64,000 nucleotides of DNA from Microtetraspora glauca (GTDB lineage: Bacteria; Actinomycetota; Actinomycetes; Streptomycetales; Streptomycetaceae): assembly GCA_000721275.1 (NCBI GenBank), contig JOFO01000010.1, positions 124,001 to 188,000 on the forward strand, in the 5' to 3' direction. Numbering within the stretch: position 1 is the stretch's first letter; the number at the start of each line of letters is the position of its first letter. The translations under genes and the position numbers were made by a program. This document shows, in pieces, positions 27,577 through 36,160 of the stretch. The notes below the pieces were generated by a model, which ran no database searches, was not told where the DNA came from, and saw nothing but the letters and a program-made list of their open reading frames with translations.

Positions 27577-29385
27577 TCAGGCGGCGGGCGTGGGGGCGGG
27601 AGCGGCCGGTTGCCGGCCGGCGTCCCGCAGGAAGGCGAGCGCGGCGCGCGCGGCGGCGTCGTTCTGCGCGAAGGCGACCCCGCCGGTCCGGGGCCGGGCG
27701 AAGCCGCCGCCGGCGCGGGCGGTGGTGTGCGGGCCGAGGGCGATCCGGCGCGGGTGCGGGCGCCCGTCCCGCTGCGCGATCCGCCCGTCGGCGGGGTCGA
27801 CGGCGAGCAGCCCGCCGGGGGTGGCGCGGGCGCCGTCCTCGTACAGGCCGCGCAGCAGCGGGCTGGCGGTGCCGGTGACGGTGGGGGCGGGCAGCCGGGC
27901 CTCGACGAGGGCGCGGGCCTCGGTGACCGCGCCGGGCACGGCGGGCGAGGAGGCCCGGAAGACGCCGCGCCGCTCGTCGGCCTCCACGGTGAGGCGGGGT
28001 CCGAGGAAGCGGACGGTGCCGGCCCGGGAGAGGGCGAGCAGCCGGCGCAGCCGGGGGCCGGGCGGGCCGGAGGCGAGGAAGCTGAAGAAGCCGTGCCACC
28101 AGCCGTCGGTGTCGATCCGGTCGCCGAGCCGCACGAGCTGTCCGTAGACGGACAGGAGGGCGGCGAAGACGGCGGCGTCGGGGCTGTGGGCGGGGTCGTG
28201 GCGGCGCAGGCCGGCGGTGACGTGGGCGCGCAGGGCGTCCTGGAGGGCGTCGGCGTCGGGGACGCGGAGGCCGGCGAGGGGGTGGTCGAGGGCGTCGGGG
28301 TCGAAGCGGTCGGCGGGGTCGGGGACGGCGGCGGCGACCAGGGCGCGCAGGCCGGGGTCGCCCGGCGCGGCGGCGGCCCAGGCCGCGGCGAAGCCGTCCC
28401 AGCCGCCGGTGGTGCGGTCGGGGTGGGCGGTGAAGAGGCGGTGGTAGTGGGCCCAGCCGAGCTCGTGGGAGACGTGCGGCCAGACGTCGCGCCGGAAGTC
28501 GAGCGGCCCGTCCCGGCGGAGCAGGGCGTCGACCTGCCGGGGGCCGAAGAAGCGGGGCAGCGGGGGCCGTTCGCCGCCGAGGACGTAGCCGATCTTGGAG
28601 TGGTACGGGACGCCCCGGCGGGAGCCGGCGTACAGCACCGGTTCCCGGCCGGAGGGCACGTAGACGGGCGCGTCCTCGGGGCCCTCGTAGCGTCCGCCGC
28701 GGCCCTCGGTGAGGAGCACCATGAGGTCGACGAAGGCGAGGCCGAGGCCCCGGACGAGGACGGGTTCGCCGGCCGGGAGGGCGGACAGGTCGAGGTCGGC
28801 GGTGTGGCCGGGCGGCACGTGGACGAGGCCGTGGCGGGCGGCGAAGCCGGCCAGTTCGCGCTGTGCGGCGTCGGGTTCGGCGTCGAGGTGGCCGAGGGTG
28901 AGGACGACGAGGTCGGCGGTGAGCGGGGCGGCGCGGCCGGCGAGCCACACCCGCTGCCGGCCGTCGCGGGGGCCGTCGACCCGCAGGGCGGTGGTGCGGT
29001 GTTCGCGGAGGGTGACGGTGGCGGGCAGCGCGTCCCGGGCCCGCTCGTACGCCCACCGCAGATAGGCGCCCTGCTCGGGACGGGGGGCGAACCGGCCGCC
29101 GTCCGTGCCGGCCCATTCGGCGAGCGTGGGCCCGGGGAGCACGGGTCCGTCGAGGCGGACGGTGTCGTCGGTGAAGACGGTGACGTCCTCGGCGCGCGAG
29201 TTCATCCAGAGCAGCGGGGACTGGGCGGTGCGCCAGATCCGGCCGGGGCCGGGCGGGTACGGGTCGACCAGGTGCAGGTCGAGCGGCCGGTCGCCGTACA
29301 GCTCGGGCAGGGCGGCGGCGAGCCGTTCCAGGAAGCCGGTGCCGCGCGGTCCCGCGCCGACGATCACCAGCGAGGCGGCGCTCAC
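27577..29385 (-). CDS. Large FAD/NAD(P)-binding protein inside the transporter operon
   Basis: A 602-residue protein whose first 170 residues match the FAD-NAD(P)-binding family 9 fold: [16 protein letters not shown] at the dinucleotide-binding strand, [16 protein letters not shown] near 60 and VVLTLGHLD near 165. The rest is helical with no second family that I recognise. Relatives occur next to sulfur and siderophore genes, and some are called N-hydroxylase-like; its reaction is not established. The GTG start overlaps the upstream permease stop (GTGA). About 70 nt separate it from the next permease, room for a minor promoter. It might oxidise imported substrate or feed reduced flavin to the monooxygenases (inference). 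Confidence 0.82.
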   Translation of the reverse strand: MSAASLVIVGAGPRGTGFLERLAAALPELYGDRPLDLHLVDPYPPGPGRIWRTAQSPLLWMNSRAEDVTVFTDDTVRLDGPVLPGPTLAEWAGTDGGRFAPRPEQGAYLRWAYERARDALPATVTLREHRTTALRVDGPRDGRQRVWLAGRAAPLTADLVVLTLGHLDAEPDAAQRELAGFAARHGLVHVPPGHTADLDLSALPAGEPVLVRGLGLAFVDLMVLLTEGRGGRYEGPEDAPVYVPSGREPVLYAGSRRGVPYHSKIGYVLGGERPPLPRFFGPRQVDALLRRDGPLDFRRDVWPHVSHELGWAHYHRLFTAHPDRTTGGWDGFAAAWAAAAPGDPGLRALVAAAVPDPADRFDPDALDHPLAGLRVPDADALQDALRAHVTAGLRRHDPAHSPDAAVFAALLSVYGQLVRLGDRIDTDGWWHGFFSFLASGPPGPRLRRLLALSRAGTVRFLGPRLTVEADERRGVFRASSPAVPGAVTEARALVEARLPAPTVTGTASPLLRGLYEDGARATPGGLLAVDPADGRIAQRDGRPHPRRIALGPHTTARAGGGFARPRTGGVAFAQNDAAARAALAFLRDAGRQPAAPAPTPAA

Positions 29386-30257
29386 CGGCCGGTCCCGGTG
29401 CCGCGCGCGTACCGCTTCTCCACGTAGTGCTGGCCGATGCCGAGGACGGAGGTGACGGCGACGTACCAGAGGGTGGCGACGAGGAGGAGCGGGATGACCT
29501 CGTAGGTGCGGTGGTAGACGAGCTGGGTGGAGTAGAGCAGGTCCTGCACGGCGATGACGGAGACGATCGAGGTGCCCTTGAGGGTGCCGATGAGCATGTT
29601 CCCGGCGGGCGGCACGATGGCGCGCATGGCCTGCGGGAGCACGATCCGGGTGAAGCGCCGGCGGCGGCCGAGGCCGAGCGCCTGGGCGGCCTCGCTCTGG
29701 CCGCGGTCGACGGAGAGGACACCGCCGCGCACCACTTCGGCGGCGTAGGCGGCCTCGTGGAGGGTGAGGCCGAGGACGGCGACGGCGACGGGTCCGAGGA
29801 GGTCGACGGTGGAGACGCCGAGGATCGTCGGGTAGAGCATGCCGATGTTGAACCAGAACAGCAGCTGGACGAGGATCGGCGTGGAGCGGAAGAACCAGAC
29901 GTAGCCCCAGGCGACCGCGCGCAGCACCGGGTTGGCGGAGAGCCGCAGGGCGGCGAGCAGGGTGCCGAGGGCGAAGCCGAGGACCATGACGGCGGCGGTC
30001 AGCCACAGGGTGAGGCCGAGGCCGCGCAGCACGGACGCCGAGGTGAAGTAGCGGGCGACGACGTCCCATTGGAAGGCGTCGTTGCGGACGACCGAGACGA
30101 GGCCGAGGGCGAGCAGGACGAGGACGGCGCCGGCGGCGGTCCACTGGCCGGTCCTGCGGGCGGGGACGACGACGGGGGCGGCCGGACCGGTCGTCGCCGG
30201 GACGGCGGCCGGCGGCGGGCCGGGCGGGCGGAGGGTGCCGAGGGGTACGGAAGGCAT
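29382..30257 (-). CDS. Amino-acid-type ABC transporter permease (first)
   Basis: A 291-residue permease paralogous to the one 1.9 kb downstream. It has a Pro-rich cytoplasmic start, then helices from [17 protein letters not shown] onward, [15 protein letters not shown] near 140 and the EAA loop [26 protein letters not shown] near 195. GGAG lies 7 nt before the ATG; an in-frame GTG further up would add an Arg-rich, non-conserved stretch. It is the first gene of the leftward operon and diverges from the leader-peptide unit across about 220 nt. Confidence 0.92.
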   Translation of the reverse strand: MPSVPLGTLRPPGPPPAAVPATTGPAAPVVVPARRTGQWTAAGAVLVLLALGLVSVVRNDAFQWDVVARYFTSASVLRGLGLTLWLTAAVMVLGFALGTLLAALRLSANPVLRAVAWGYVWFFRSTPILVQLLFWFNIGMLYPTILGVSTVDLLGPVAVAVLGLTLHEAAYAAEVVRGGVLSVDRGQSEAAQALGLGRRRRFTRIVLPQAMRAIVPPAGNMLIGTLKGTSIVSVIAVQDLLYSTQLVYHRTYEVIPLLLVATLWYVAVTSVLGIGQHYVEKRYARGTGTGR

Positions 30258-30444
30258 GCGAAGGCTCCGTGACTGCCGGGGGAGGCGGGTCGGACGGGAG
30301 TGCGCCTTCGTACGCACGGGGGTGGAGCGGCGGGCCGGGCCCCTCAGCCCGGTGTCCGCCCTGTGAGGCTACGGGGCGGGGCGGCGCGGCTGTCAAGTCC
30401 GTCCGGGATGCGGGCGGTTGGGTGAGGCGTACGTCTCCTACCGG

Positions 30445-30473
30445 TTGACTGGGGAACGGATGCCTGTTCCACT
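30445..30473 (+). promoter_or_regulatory. Promoter positioned for a leaderless leader-peptide mRNA
   Basis: TTGACT (30445-30450) and TCCACT (30468-30473) are separated by 17 nt. Six nt after the -10 comes the A of the leader peptide's ATG, so transcription would start on or next to the initiation codon. The -35 matches well and the -10 is weak. Confidence 0.6.
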
Positions 30474-30479
30474 GTGGCC

Positions 30480-30548
30480 ATGCATCCGCAGCAGCTCGTC
30501 ACGCGCTCCCACATCGACCTCGGTCGTGTGTGGTCCTCTTCCTGTTGA
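30480..30548 (+). CDS. Leader peptide (HVDL-type, terminal Cys)
   Basis: A 22-codon reading frame reading MHPQQLVTRSHIDLGRVWSSSC and then TGA. The S/R-H-I/V-D-L-G/C-R core followed by a short Ser-rich end with Cys is the pattern of the small actinobacterial peptides annotated as putative or Ms5788A-type Cys-rich leader peptides, found upstream of sulfur genes. In mycobacteria, leaderless polycysteine reading frames of this type act as cysteine-responsive attenuators. Only one Cys codon is present here, directly before the stop. No ribosome site precedes the ATG, agreeing with leaderless translation. It heads the acetyltransferase/binding-protein unit. Confidence 0.8.
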   Translation: MHPQQLVTRSHIDLGRVWSSSC

Positions 30549-30675
30549 GCCGTCCCGCTGCGTTTCCCCAGGTCGTCGCACCTGTCCTCCGGCGTCCCCG
30601 CCGGCGCCTCCCCCGCGCCTTCACGCACCCCTCCCCTCGCCCCGCCCTGTCTCTCCTCCCGCCCGAGGCCGACGC
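30549..30675 (+). promoter_or_regulatory. C-rich, G-poor leader region, possible Rho-loading or attenuator segment
   Basis: Between the leader peptide stop and the acetyltransferase ATG lie 127 nt that become strikingly pyrimidine-rich toward the end (runs such as CCCCTCCCCTCGCCCC). In this genome G normally equals C, so the skew is local. C-rich, G-poor RNA is what Rho binds when uncovered by ribosomes. No strong hairpin is evident. Confidence 0.4.
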
Positions 30676-31167
30676 ATGTCCTTCCCGCCCGGTCGGGTGT
30701 CCGCGCTCGCGCTGCGCGCGACGACGCCCGACGATCCGCTGGCGCGCCCGCTCCTCGACGAGCTGGCGCACGAATACCTGACCCGCTACGGCGACTCCTC
30801 CGATCTGACCCGCTTCCCGGCGAGCGAGTTCGCCCCGCCGCACGGCGCGTTCCTGCTCCTCCTGGACGGGGACGCGCCCGTCGCCGGCGGCGCGTACCGC
30901 CGCCACGACGCCGGCACCGCCGAACTGAAGCGGATCTGGACCCATTCGGCGCACCGCCGGCGCGGTCTGGCCCGCCGGGTGCTGGCCGCGCTGGAGGCCG
31001 ACGCCGCCGCCCGGGGCTACACCCGCGTGTACCTCACCACCGGTCCGCGCCAGCCGGAGGCCAGGGGCCTCTACCTGGCGACCGGTTACCGTCCGCTCTT
31101 CGACGTCACGGCCGATCCCGAGTCGATCGGTCCGCTGCCGTTCGAGAAACACCTGGAGCAGTCATGA
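30676..31167 (+). CDS. GNAT N-acetyltransferase
   Basis: A 163-residue single GNAT domain. It contains PVAGGAYRRHDAGTAELKRIWTHSAHRRRGLARRVLAALE, whose RRRGLA loop binds acetyl-CoA pyrophosphate, and ends GYRPLFD. Its size and its position next to an amino-acid binding protein recall Bacillus SnaA/SnaB (YtmI/YxeL), which N-acetylate S-modified cysteines before oxidative cleavage; the substrate is inferred. The ATG lies after the leader peptide region with a weak GAGGCC site. Its last 4 nt overlap the following gene (ATGA). Confidence 0.88.
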   Translation: MSFPPGRVSALALRATTPDDPLARPLLDELAHEYLTRYGDSSDLTRFPASEFAPPHGAFLLLLDGDAPVAGGAYRRHDAGTAELKRIWTHSAHRRRGLARRVLAALEADAAARGYTRVYLTTGPRQPEARGLYLATGYRPLFDVTADPESIGPLPFEKHLEQS

Positions 31168-32117
31168 GCAGCCCCCGCAGACGCACCAGCACCACCGTCC
31201 TCGTCCTCGCCGCCGCCACGGCGCTCGTGCTCACCGCCTGCTCCGGCGGCGCTCCCGCGGCGACCGCCCCGGCCGGCGCGGCCCGGGACGCGCTGCCCAC
31301 CCAGGACGTGGTCGCGGGGGCCGGCCGGAACGAGGCGGCGGTACGGCTGCTGCCGGAGGAGGTGCGCGAGCGGGGCACGCTGACGCTCGCCGCCTCGGTC
31401 GGCACCCCGCCCAGCTCGGCGTACCTCCCCGACGGGAGGACCGTCGTCGGCCTGGACGCCGACGTCGCGGCGGCCGTCGCGCGGGCGCTCGGTCTGGAAC
31501 TGAAGCGGGAGGCGGCCGGGTTCGAGGTGATCCTGCCGGCGCTGGGCAGCGGGAAGTACGACGTCGGCACCGGGAACTTCGGGGTCACCGAGGAGCGCCG
31601 GAAGACGATCGACTTCGTGACCTACATCAACGACGGGCAGGGCTTCGCGGTCCGCGAGGACAGTCCGCTGAAGGAGGTCACCGATCTGACGCAGCTGTGC
31701 GGGCTGAAGGTGGCGACGGGTGCCGGCACCACCTTCGAGCAGACCCTGGAGAAGAACAGGGACCGGTGCGCGGCGGCGGGGAAGGAGCCGTACGAGGTGC
31801 ACGTCTTCAACGAGAGCGGGGCGCCCTGGCTGGCGCTGCGGCAGGGCCGCAGCGACGTGGTGATGAGCACCATCAACGGCATCCGGTACGCGGTGGGGCG
31901 GCAGCCCGGCACCCGGTTCCTCAACGAGTACCGGCGGCTCGACGTGGGCTTCGCCTTCAGGAAGGGCTCCGCGCTGGCGCCGGCCTTCCGGGCGGCGGTG
32001 AACGGACTGAAGGCGGACGGCACCTACGACCGGATCCTGCGGAAGTGGGGGGTGACCGCGTCGGCGATCGCCGAGTCCCGGATCTCCCCGCCGGAGCTGC
32101 CCGCCCCGGCGGGGTGA
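31164..32117 (+). CDS. Amino-acid-type ABC transporter binding lipoprotein (second)
   Basis: A 317-residue lipoprotein. The signal peptide ends LTACS, so Cys27 is lipidated. The family-3 solute-binding domain has [57 protein letters not shown] and the return segment YDRILRKWGVTASAI. It is clearly related to the other binding protein at this locus (same VTEER and KWG segments), but its pocket residues differ, suggesting a different ligand range. It has no permease of its own and must use the divergent operon's membrane parts. Confidence 0.9.
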   Translation: MSSPRRRTSTTVLVLAAATALVLTACSGGAPAATAPAGAARDALPTQDVVAGAGRNEAAVRLLPEEVRERGTLTLAASVGTPPSSAYLPDGRTVVGLDADVAAAVARALGLELKREAAGFEVILPALGSGKYDVGTGNFGVTEERRKTIDFVTYINDGQGFAVREDSPLKEVTDLTQLCGLKVATGAGTTFEQTLEKNRDRCAAAGKEPYEVHVFNESGAPWLALRQGRSDVVMSTINGIRYAVGRQPGTRFLNEYRRLDVGFAFRKGSALAPAFRAAVNGLKADGTYDRILRKWGVTASAIAESRISPPELPAPAG

Positions 32118-32133
32118 TCCGCGCGGCGGCCCG

Positions 32134-33432
32134 TCAGCAGCTGCCGCAGTCGCAGTTGCAGTCGCAGCCGCAGCAGCCGTCCTCGCCGCAGCAGTTGGAG
32201 CAGCACTCGCAGCCGTCGCAGCAGCTGCCGCAGTCGCACTGCTTGCAGAGTCCGTCCTTGTGGTCGCGGCTCCACGGGTCCTCGTAGGTGCCGCAGCACA
32301 GCTGGCAGGTGCAGGCGAGGCCGGCCCAGACCGCGCACCCGGCGATGAGGCCGCGCCGGCCGCGGCGCGGCGGGCCGGGCGGGAAGCCGCCGCCCCCGCC
32401 GCCGCCCGGGCCGGGGTTCCAGGGCCCGCCGGGTCCCGCGGGTCCGCCGGGGCCGGGGGCGTACGGGGTGCCGGGGCCGTAAGGGCTGCTCGTCCCGGGG
32501 CCGTTCGGCGCGTACGGGTTGCCGGGCACCGGGCCGTGGCCGTGCGCGGCGGCGCCGCCGTGCGCGCAGGTCGTGGTGCCGAAGGCGCGGTCGACGGAGA
32601 CCCGCAGCTCGTGCGCGAGGAGCTGGTGGACGAGCCTGCCGTCGGTGAACTCGGCGTCCTTGAGGGCGAGCCGGATGCCGTGCAGGGCGTCGTCGGCGAG
32701 CCGGCGGGCCTCGTCGCGGGAGGTGCCGGTGGCGGTGAGCGGGTTCCAGGCGCCGGCCGCCGCGTCGGCGGCCTGGTCCTCGACGGCGTCGAGGAGGTGG
32801 GCGAGGCGGCCGAAGAGCCGGCCGGCCTCGGCGAGCGGCGCGGCGTTCCCGGGCCGTCCGGCGAGGACCGCGGTGTGCGCGAACGCGGCGGCGGTGGCGG
32901 TCTCGGTGGGTTCGGTGACGACGAGGAGCGGGGTGCCGGGCCCGGCCAGCGACTCGATGCCGGTCTGCCGGTCCACGGCGTCGACGAGGACGGCGGTGTC
33001 GAAGCCGACCGCGAGGCCCGCGCGGGCGCCGGCCCGGTCCCAGGAGCGGGCGACCCGGCGGGCCGCGGCGGCGACCGGCCGGCGGGCCAGCAGGCCGTCC
33101 CGGTCGGCGACGTGGTCGCGCACCTTGGCCGAGGCGAGGACGAGCGAGACGGCGGCGGCGAGCCGGGCGCCCTCGCCGCGGGCGACGGGCGCGGTGCGCA
33201 TCGCGCGCAGCGGGCAGGGTCCGGCGGTGCGCCGGCCGGCGTCGGTGACCCCGGTCTGAGCCTCCGTCAGCACGGAGACGATGAGCCCGTCGTAGTTGGT
33301 GACGACCCGGGCGAACTGGCCGTGGTCGGCCCGCAGGGCCAGACAGAGCCCGCAGAGGTGGGCCGTCCACTGGGTCTTCAGGCGGTCGGTGAGCCGGTGC
33401 GTGCAGGGTCTGACGATGCCGAACAATTCCAT
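32134..33432 (-). CDS. DUF5685 protein with Cys-rich tail
   Basis: A 432-residue protein of the DUF5685 family, recognised by its N-terminus MELFGIVRPCTHRLTDRLKTQW followed by HLCGLCLALR, a CxxC-containing helical segment. About 270 helical residues are followed by a Pro/Gly-rich spacer, a short hydrophobic stretch (GLIAGCAVWAGLACTC) and a tail of about 45 residues in which nearly every second or third residue is Cys (CGSCCDGCECCSNCC and similar). The tail could bind metal or an iron-sulfur cluster, or be lipid- or disulfide-linked. I know no function for the family. It is divergent from the SepF-like gene. Confidence 0.8.
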   Translation of the reverse strand: MELFGIVRPCTHRLTDRLKTQWTAHLCGLCLALRADHGQFARVVTNYDGLIVSVLTEAQTGVTDAGRRTAGPCPLRAMRTAPVARGEGARLAAAVSLVLASAKVRDHVADRDGLLARRPVAAAARRVARSWDRAGARAGLAVGFDTAVLVDAVDRQTGIESLAGPGTPLLVVTEPTETATAAAFAHTAVLAGRPGNAAPLAEAGRLFGRLAHLLDAVEDQAADAAAGAWNPLTATGTSRDEARRLADDALHGIRLALKDAEFTDGRLVHQLLAHELRVSVDRAFGTTTCAHGGAAAHGHGPVPGNPYAPNGPGTSSPYGPGTPYAPGPGGPAGPGGPWNPGPGGGGGGGFPPGPPRRGRRGLIAGCAVWAGLACTCQLCCGTYEDPWSRDHKDGLCKQCDCGSCCDGCECCSNCCGEDGCCGCDCNCDCGSC

Positions 33433-33829
33433 CCCCCGTGGTGCGGTGCGAGAGCGTGCCGGGCGCGGAGCGCGCGGCGGGCCGCGCGGCACCCTCCGGG
33501 GGTGCCCGGAGGAACCCCCGGGGTGGGCCGGGGGAGCCCGCCGGACGGCCTCGCGGCATCGTAGCGAGGGGGGGCGTTCACCCGTACGCGCCCGACGTCA
33601 CCCTTGTGGACCGACTTTCATATTTTCAGCAACATGGCCCTCCGTCAGGCCCCGCATACCCCAAGTTTCCTGACGAATCGCCAGAAAACGCCCCTCACGT
33701 TCTGCACCAGTACCGTCACGAATCCCCTGCGCGGCGCCTATCCACTTGGCGCGCGATCCGCATCATGGACGACGATAGGGATATGCGGAACCACAAGTGA
33801 CCGCAGTGACCGCGTGAAAGGAGGCGTCC
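33433..33829. other. Intergenic region between DUF5685 and sepF-like genes
   Basis: No supported coding frame. The left third is very GC-rich. The rest is unusually AT-containing for this chromosome (CATATTTTCAGCAACATGG) and ends with a TAGGGAT element at 33775-33781 that could be the -10 of the sepF-like gene, then AAAGGAGG before its ATG. An unannotated small RNA cannot be excluded. Confidence 0.5.
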
Positions 33830-34264
33830 ATGGGATCGGTGCGCAAGGCGAGCGCCTGGCTGGGACTCGTCGAGGACAACGACGAGCGTTACTACGACGA
33901 CGAGTACGCCGACGGTGCCGAGAGCGGCGACGCCTGGGTGACGGACCCCCGGGTCCGGGTCGCCTCGGACACGGCCGAGGACCGGGGCCGCCGGATCGCC
34001 ACCGTCTCGCCGGACAGCTTCCGGGACGCCCGGGCCATCGGCGAGCTCTTCCGGGACGGCGTCCCCGTGATCGTCAACCTCACCTCCATGGAGCCGAACG
34101 ACGCCAAGCGCGTCGTCGACTTCGCCGCCGGCCTCGCCTTCGGCCTGCGCGGCTCGATCGAGCGCGTGGCGACCCGGGTCTTCCTGCTCACCCCCGCCGA
34201 CACGGAGATCGTCAGCGGCGAGTCCGGCCGGCGCCGCCAGGACGGCTTCTTCAACCAGAGCTGA
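33830..34264 (+). CDS. sflA: SepF-like cell-division protein
   Basis: A 144-residue SepF family protein. The N-terminal membrane-targeting helix ([16 protein letters not shown]) is followed by an acidic linker ([16 protein letters not shown]) and the SepF core from about 58: [54 protein letters not shown], ending VFLLTP and a C-terminal FFNQS. SepF links FtsZ to the membrane. This copy lies outside the division cluster and, by remembered gene order, corresponds to S. coelicolor SflA, one of two SepF-like proteins affecting branching and septation. The symbol is therefore an inference. AAAGGAGG precedes the ATG. Confidence 0.88.
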   Translation: MGSVRKASAWLGLVEDNDERYYDDEYADGAESGDAWVTDPRVRVASDTAEDRGRRIATVSPDSFRDARAIGELFRDGVPVIVNLTSMEPNDAKRVVDFAAGLAFGLRGSIERVATRVFLLTPADTEIVSGESGRRRQDGFFNQS

Positions 34265-34320
34265 CGCCCCTTCCGGCGCCGCACCGCGCCGCCCTCCGGA
34301 TCGCCCCGCGATCCCGCCCG

Positions 34321-34367
34321 ACGCCGAACCGGCCCGGACCCGCCCCGCGGGTCCGGGCCGGCGGCGT
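34321..34367. terminator. Bidirectional hairpin terminator
   Basis: A 14-bp stem (CCGGCCCGGACCCG and complement) with a 5-nt loop, extended by an outer ACGCCG/CGGCGT pair, lies between the convergent sepF-like and exporter genes. It touches the exporter's stop codon. Confidence 0.75.
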
Positions 34368-36160
34368 CAGCGGACCCGGCCCGCCGCCCCGCTCATCCGC
34401 CCCGCCGGACCGGCGTCCGGCAGCCGCCGGGAAGCGGCGGCCGTCCCCGTGTCGCCCGGCGAGGCCACCGGCTGCCCGGGCACCAGACCCGGCCCGGCGC
34501 ACTCCTCCCGCTCCCCCGCCGGCGGCGCGGCCGGCTCCCGGGTCCGCGCGCCCGCGCTCCTCGCCGCCTCGGCCTCGGCCGCCGCGGCGGCCTCCGCCTC
34601 CTCCACCGCCGCCTCGACGTCCACCGGGCACTCCATCACCCGGGGCAGCCGGAGCGCCATCACGGCGCCGGCGAGCAGCAGGCCCGCGCTCACGAAGAGG
34701 GTGAGGTGCAGTCCGTCGACGAAGGCGTGCCGGGCGGCGGTGTGCAGGGCCGCTCCGGCCGCGCCGCCGAGCCGGTCGGCGACCTGGTACGCCTCGCCGA
34801 GCGAGTTCGCCGCCGCGTCGCTCGCGGCCGCCGGCACCCCGGGGACGCCGCTGAGGCCGGGGGCGTACGCCGCGTTCATGACGCTGCCGAGGAGGGCGAT
34901 GCCCATGCCGGCGCCGAGCTGGTAGGAGGTCTCGCCGATCGCCGCGGCCCCGCCCGCGCTCCGCGGCGGCGCCTCGCTCAGCATCGACTCGTACGCCGAG
35001 AAGAGGGTCGTCTGGAGGCCGAAGCCGAGCAGCACGAAGCCCGCGGTGAGCAGCAGCGGGCGGTCGTGCTGGCCCATCAGCGTGAGCAGCAGCACCGCTC
35101 CGGCGGTGAGCACGAAGCCCCAGCCGACCATCCGCCGGGGCCCGATCCTGCGCAGGGTGTACGAGCCGGTGGCGCCGGCGGCCATGGCGGCGAAGGTGAG
35201 CGGGAGGAGCCGCAGCCCGGTCTCCAGGGGGCTGAGTCCGAGGACCAGCTGGAGGTACTGGACGGCGATGAGCTCCAGGCCGACGAGGGCCAGCATGGCG
35301 AGGACGATGCAGCCGACGGAGGTGGTGAAGGCGGGCCGGGCGAAGAGCCGGGTGTCGATCAGCGGGTGCGGCCGGCGGCGCTGGCGGCGGGCGAAGAGGA
35401 CGAGCAGCAGCGCACCGGCGAGCAGCGGTCCCGCGGTCAGCGCGGAGAACAGGGGCTCGCCGGCGCCGGCGCGCTTCACGCCCAGGACGCAGCCGAGGAC
35501 GCCGGCCGCGGCCATCAGCGCGCCGAGCACGTCCCAGGGCCCTTCGGCGGTGCCGCGGGACTCGGGCAGCAGCCGGCGGGCGAGCGGCAGGATGAGCGCC
35601 ATCAGCGGGATGTTCAGCAGGAAGACGGAGCCCCACCAGTAGTGCTCGACGAGGAAGCCGCCGAGCACGGGTCCGGTGGCGGCGCCGATCGCGGCGACCG
35701 CCGTCCAGATGCCGATGGCGGTGGCCCGCTCGCGCCGGTCGGGGAAGACCGTCCGGATGAGGGAGAGGGTCGCCGGCATGATCATGGCGCCGCCGACGCC
35801 GAGCAGGGCGCGGGCCGCGACGAGGACCCAGGGCTCGGTGGCGAGGGCGGCGACGGCCGAGGCGACCCCGAAGAGCCCGTAGCCGAGGAGGAGGACCCGG
35901 CGCCGTCCGATCCGGTCGCCCAGGGTGCCGAAGAGGATCAGCAGGGAGGCGCAGACCAGGGGGTAGGCGTCGACGATCCAGAGCAGTTCGGTGGCGCCGG
36001 GGCGCAGGTGCTCGGTCAGCGAGGGGACGGCGACGTGGAGGATGGTCGCGTCGAGGGCGACCAGGAGGAGGCTGACGCAGAGGACGACGAGGACGGCCCA
36101 GCGGTTGGCATCGCCGCCGGCGGCACCCCGTGCCGTTCGGGCCGTGATCGTCCGCGACAT
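34367..36160 (-). CDS. MFS multidrug exporter, DHA2 (14-helix) type
   Basis: A 597-residue drug:H+ antiporter. Helix 1 contains VALDATILHVAVPSL, the 14-TMS family motif. Motif A follows (GTLGDRIGRRRVLLLG near residue 80), motif C is GIWTAVAAIGAATGPVLGG near 150, and the second half repeats the pattern. The last ~75 residues are an acidic, Ala/Glu-rich cytoplasmic tail (VDVEAAVEEAEAAAAAE) not needed for the fold. The ATG start leaves few residues before helix 1. A perfect 16-bp palindrome upstream may be its operator, but no TetR or MarR gene adjoins it. Substrate unknown. Confidence 0.9.
   Translation of the reverse strand: MSRTITARTARGAAGGDANRWAVLVVLCVSLLLVALDATILHVAVPSLTEHLRPGATELLWIVDAYPLVCASLLILFGTLGDRIGRRRVLLLGYGLFGVASAVAALATEPWVLVAARALLGVGGAMIMPATLSLIRTVFPDRRERATAIGIWTAVAAIGAATGPVLGGFLVEHYWWGSVFLLNIPLMALILPLARRLLPESRGTAEGPWDVLGALMAAAGVLGCVLGVKRAGAGEPLFSALTAGPLLAGALLLVLFARRQRRRPHPLIDTRLFARPAFTTSVGCIVLAMLALVGLELIAVQYLQLVLGLSPLETGLRLLPLTFAAMAAGATGSYTLRRIGPRRMVGWGFVLTAGAVLLLTLMGQHDRPLLLTAGFVLLGFGLQTTLFSAYESMLSEAPPRSAGGAAAIGETSYQLGAGMGIALLGSVMNAAYAPGLSGVPGVPAAASDAAANSLGEAYQVADRLGGAAGAALHTAARHAFVDGLHLTLFVSAGLLLAGAVMALRLPRVMECPVDVEAAVEEAEAAAAAEAEAARSAGARTREPAAPPAGEREECAGPGLVPGQPVASPGDTGTAAASRRLPDAGPAGRMSGAAGRVR

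Noticed and set aside
25826..29722. A 1298-codon minus-strand frame spanning several genes
   Set aside because: Over most of its length it is an Arg/Pro-rich wrong-frame reading of the permease and FAD-protein genes. Only its end is real, the ATPase beginning at 26617.
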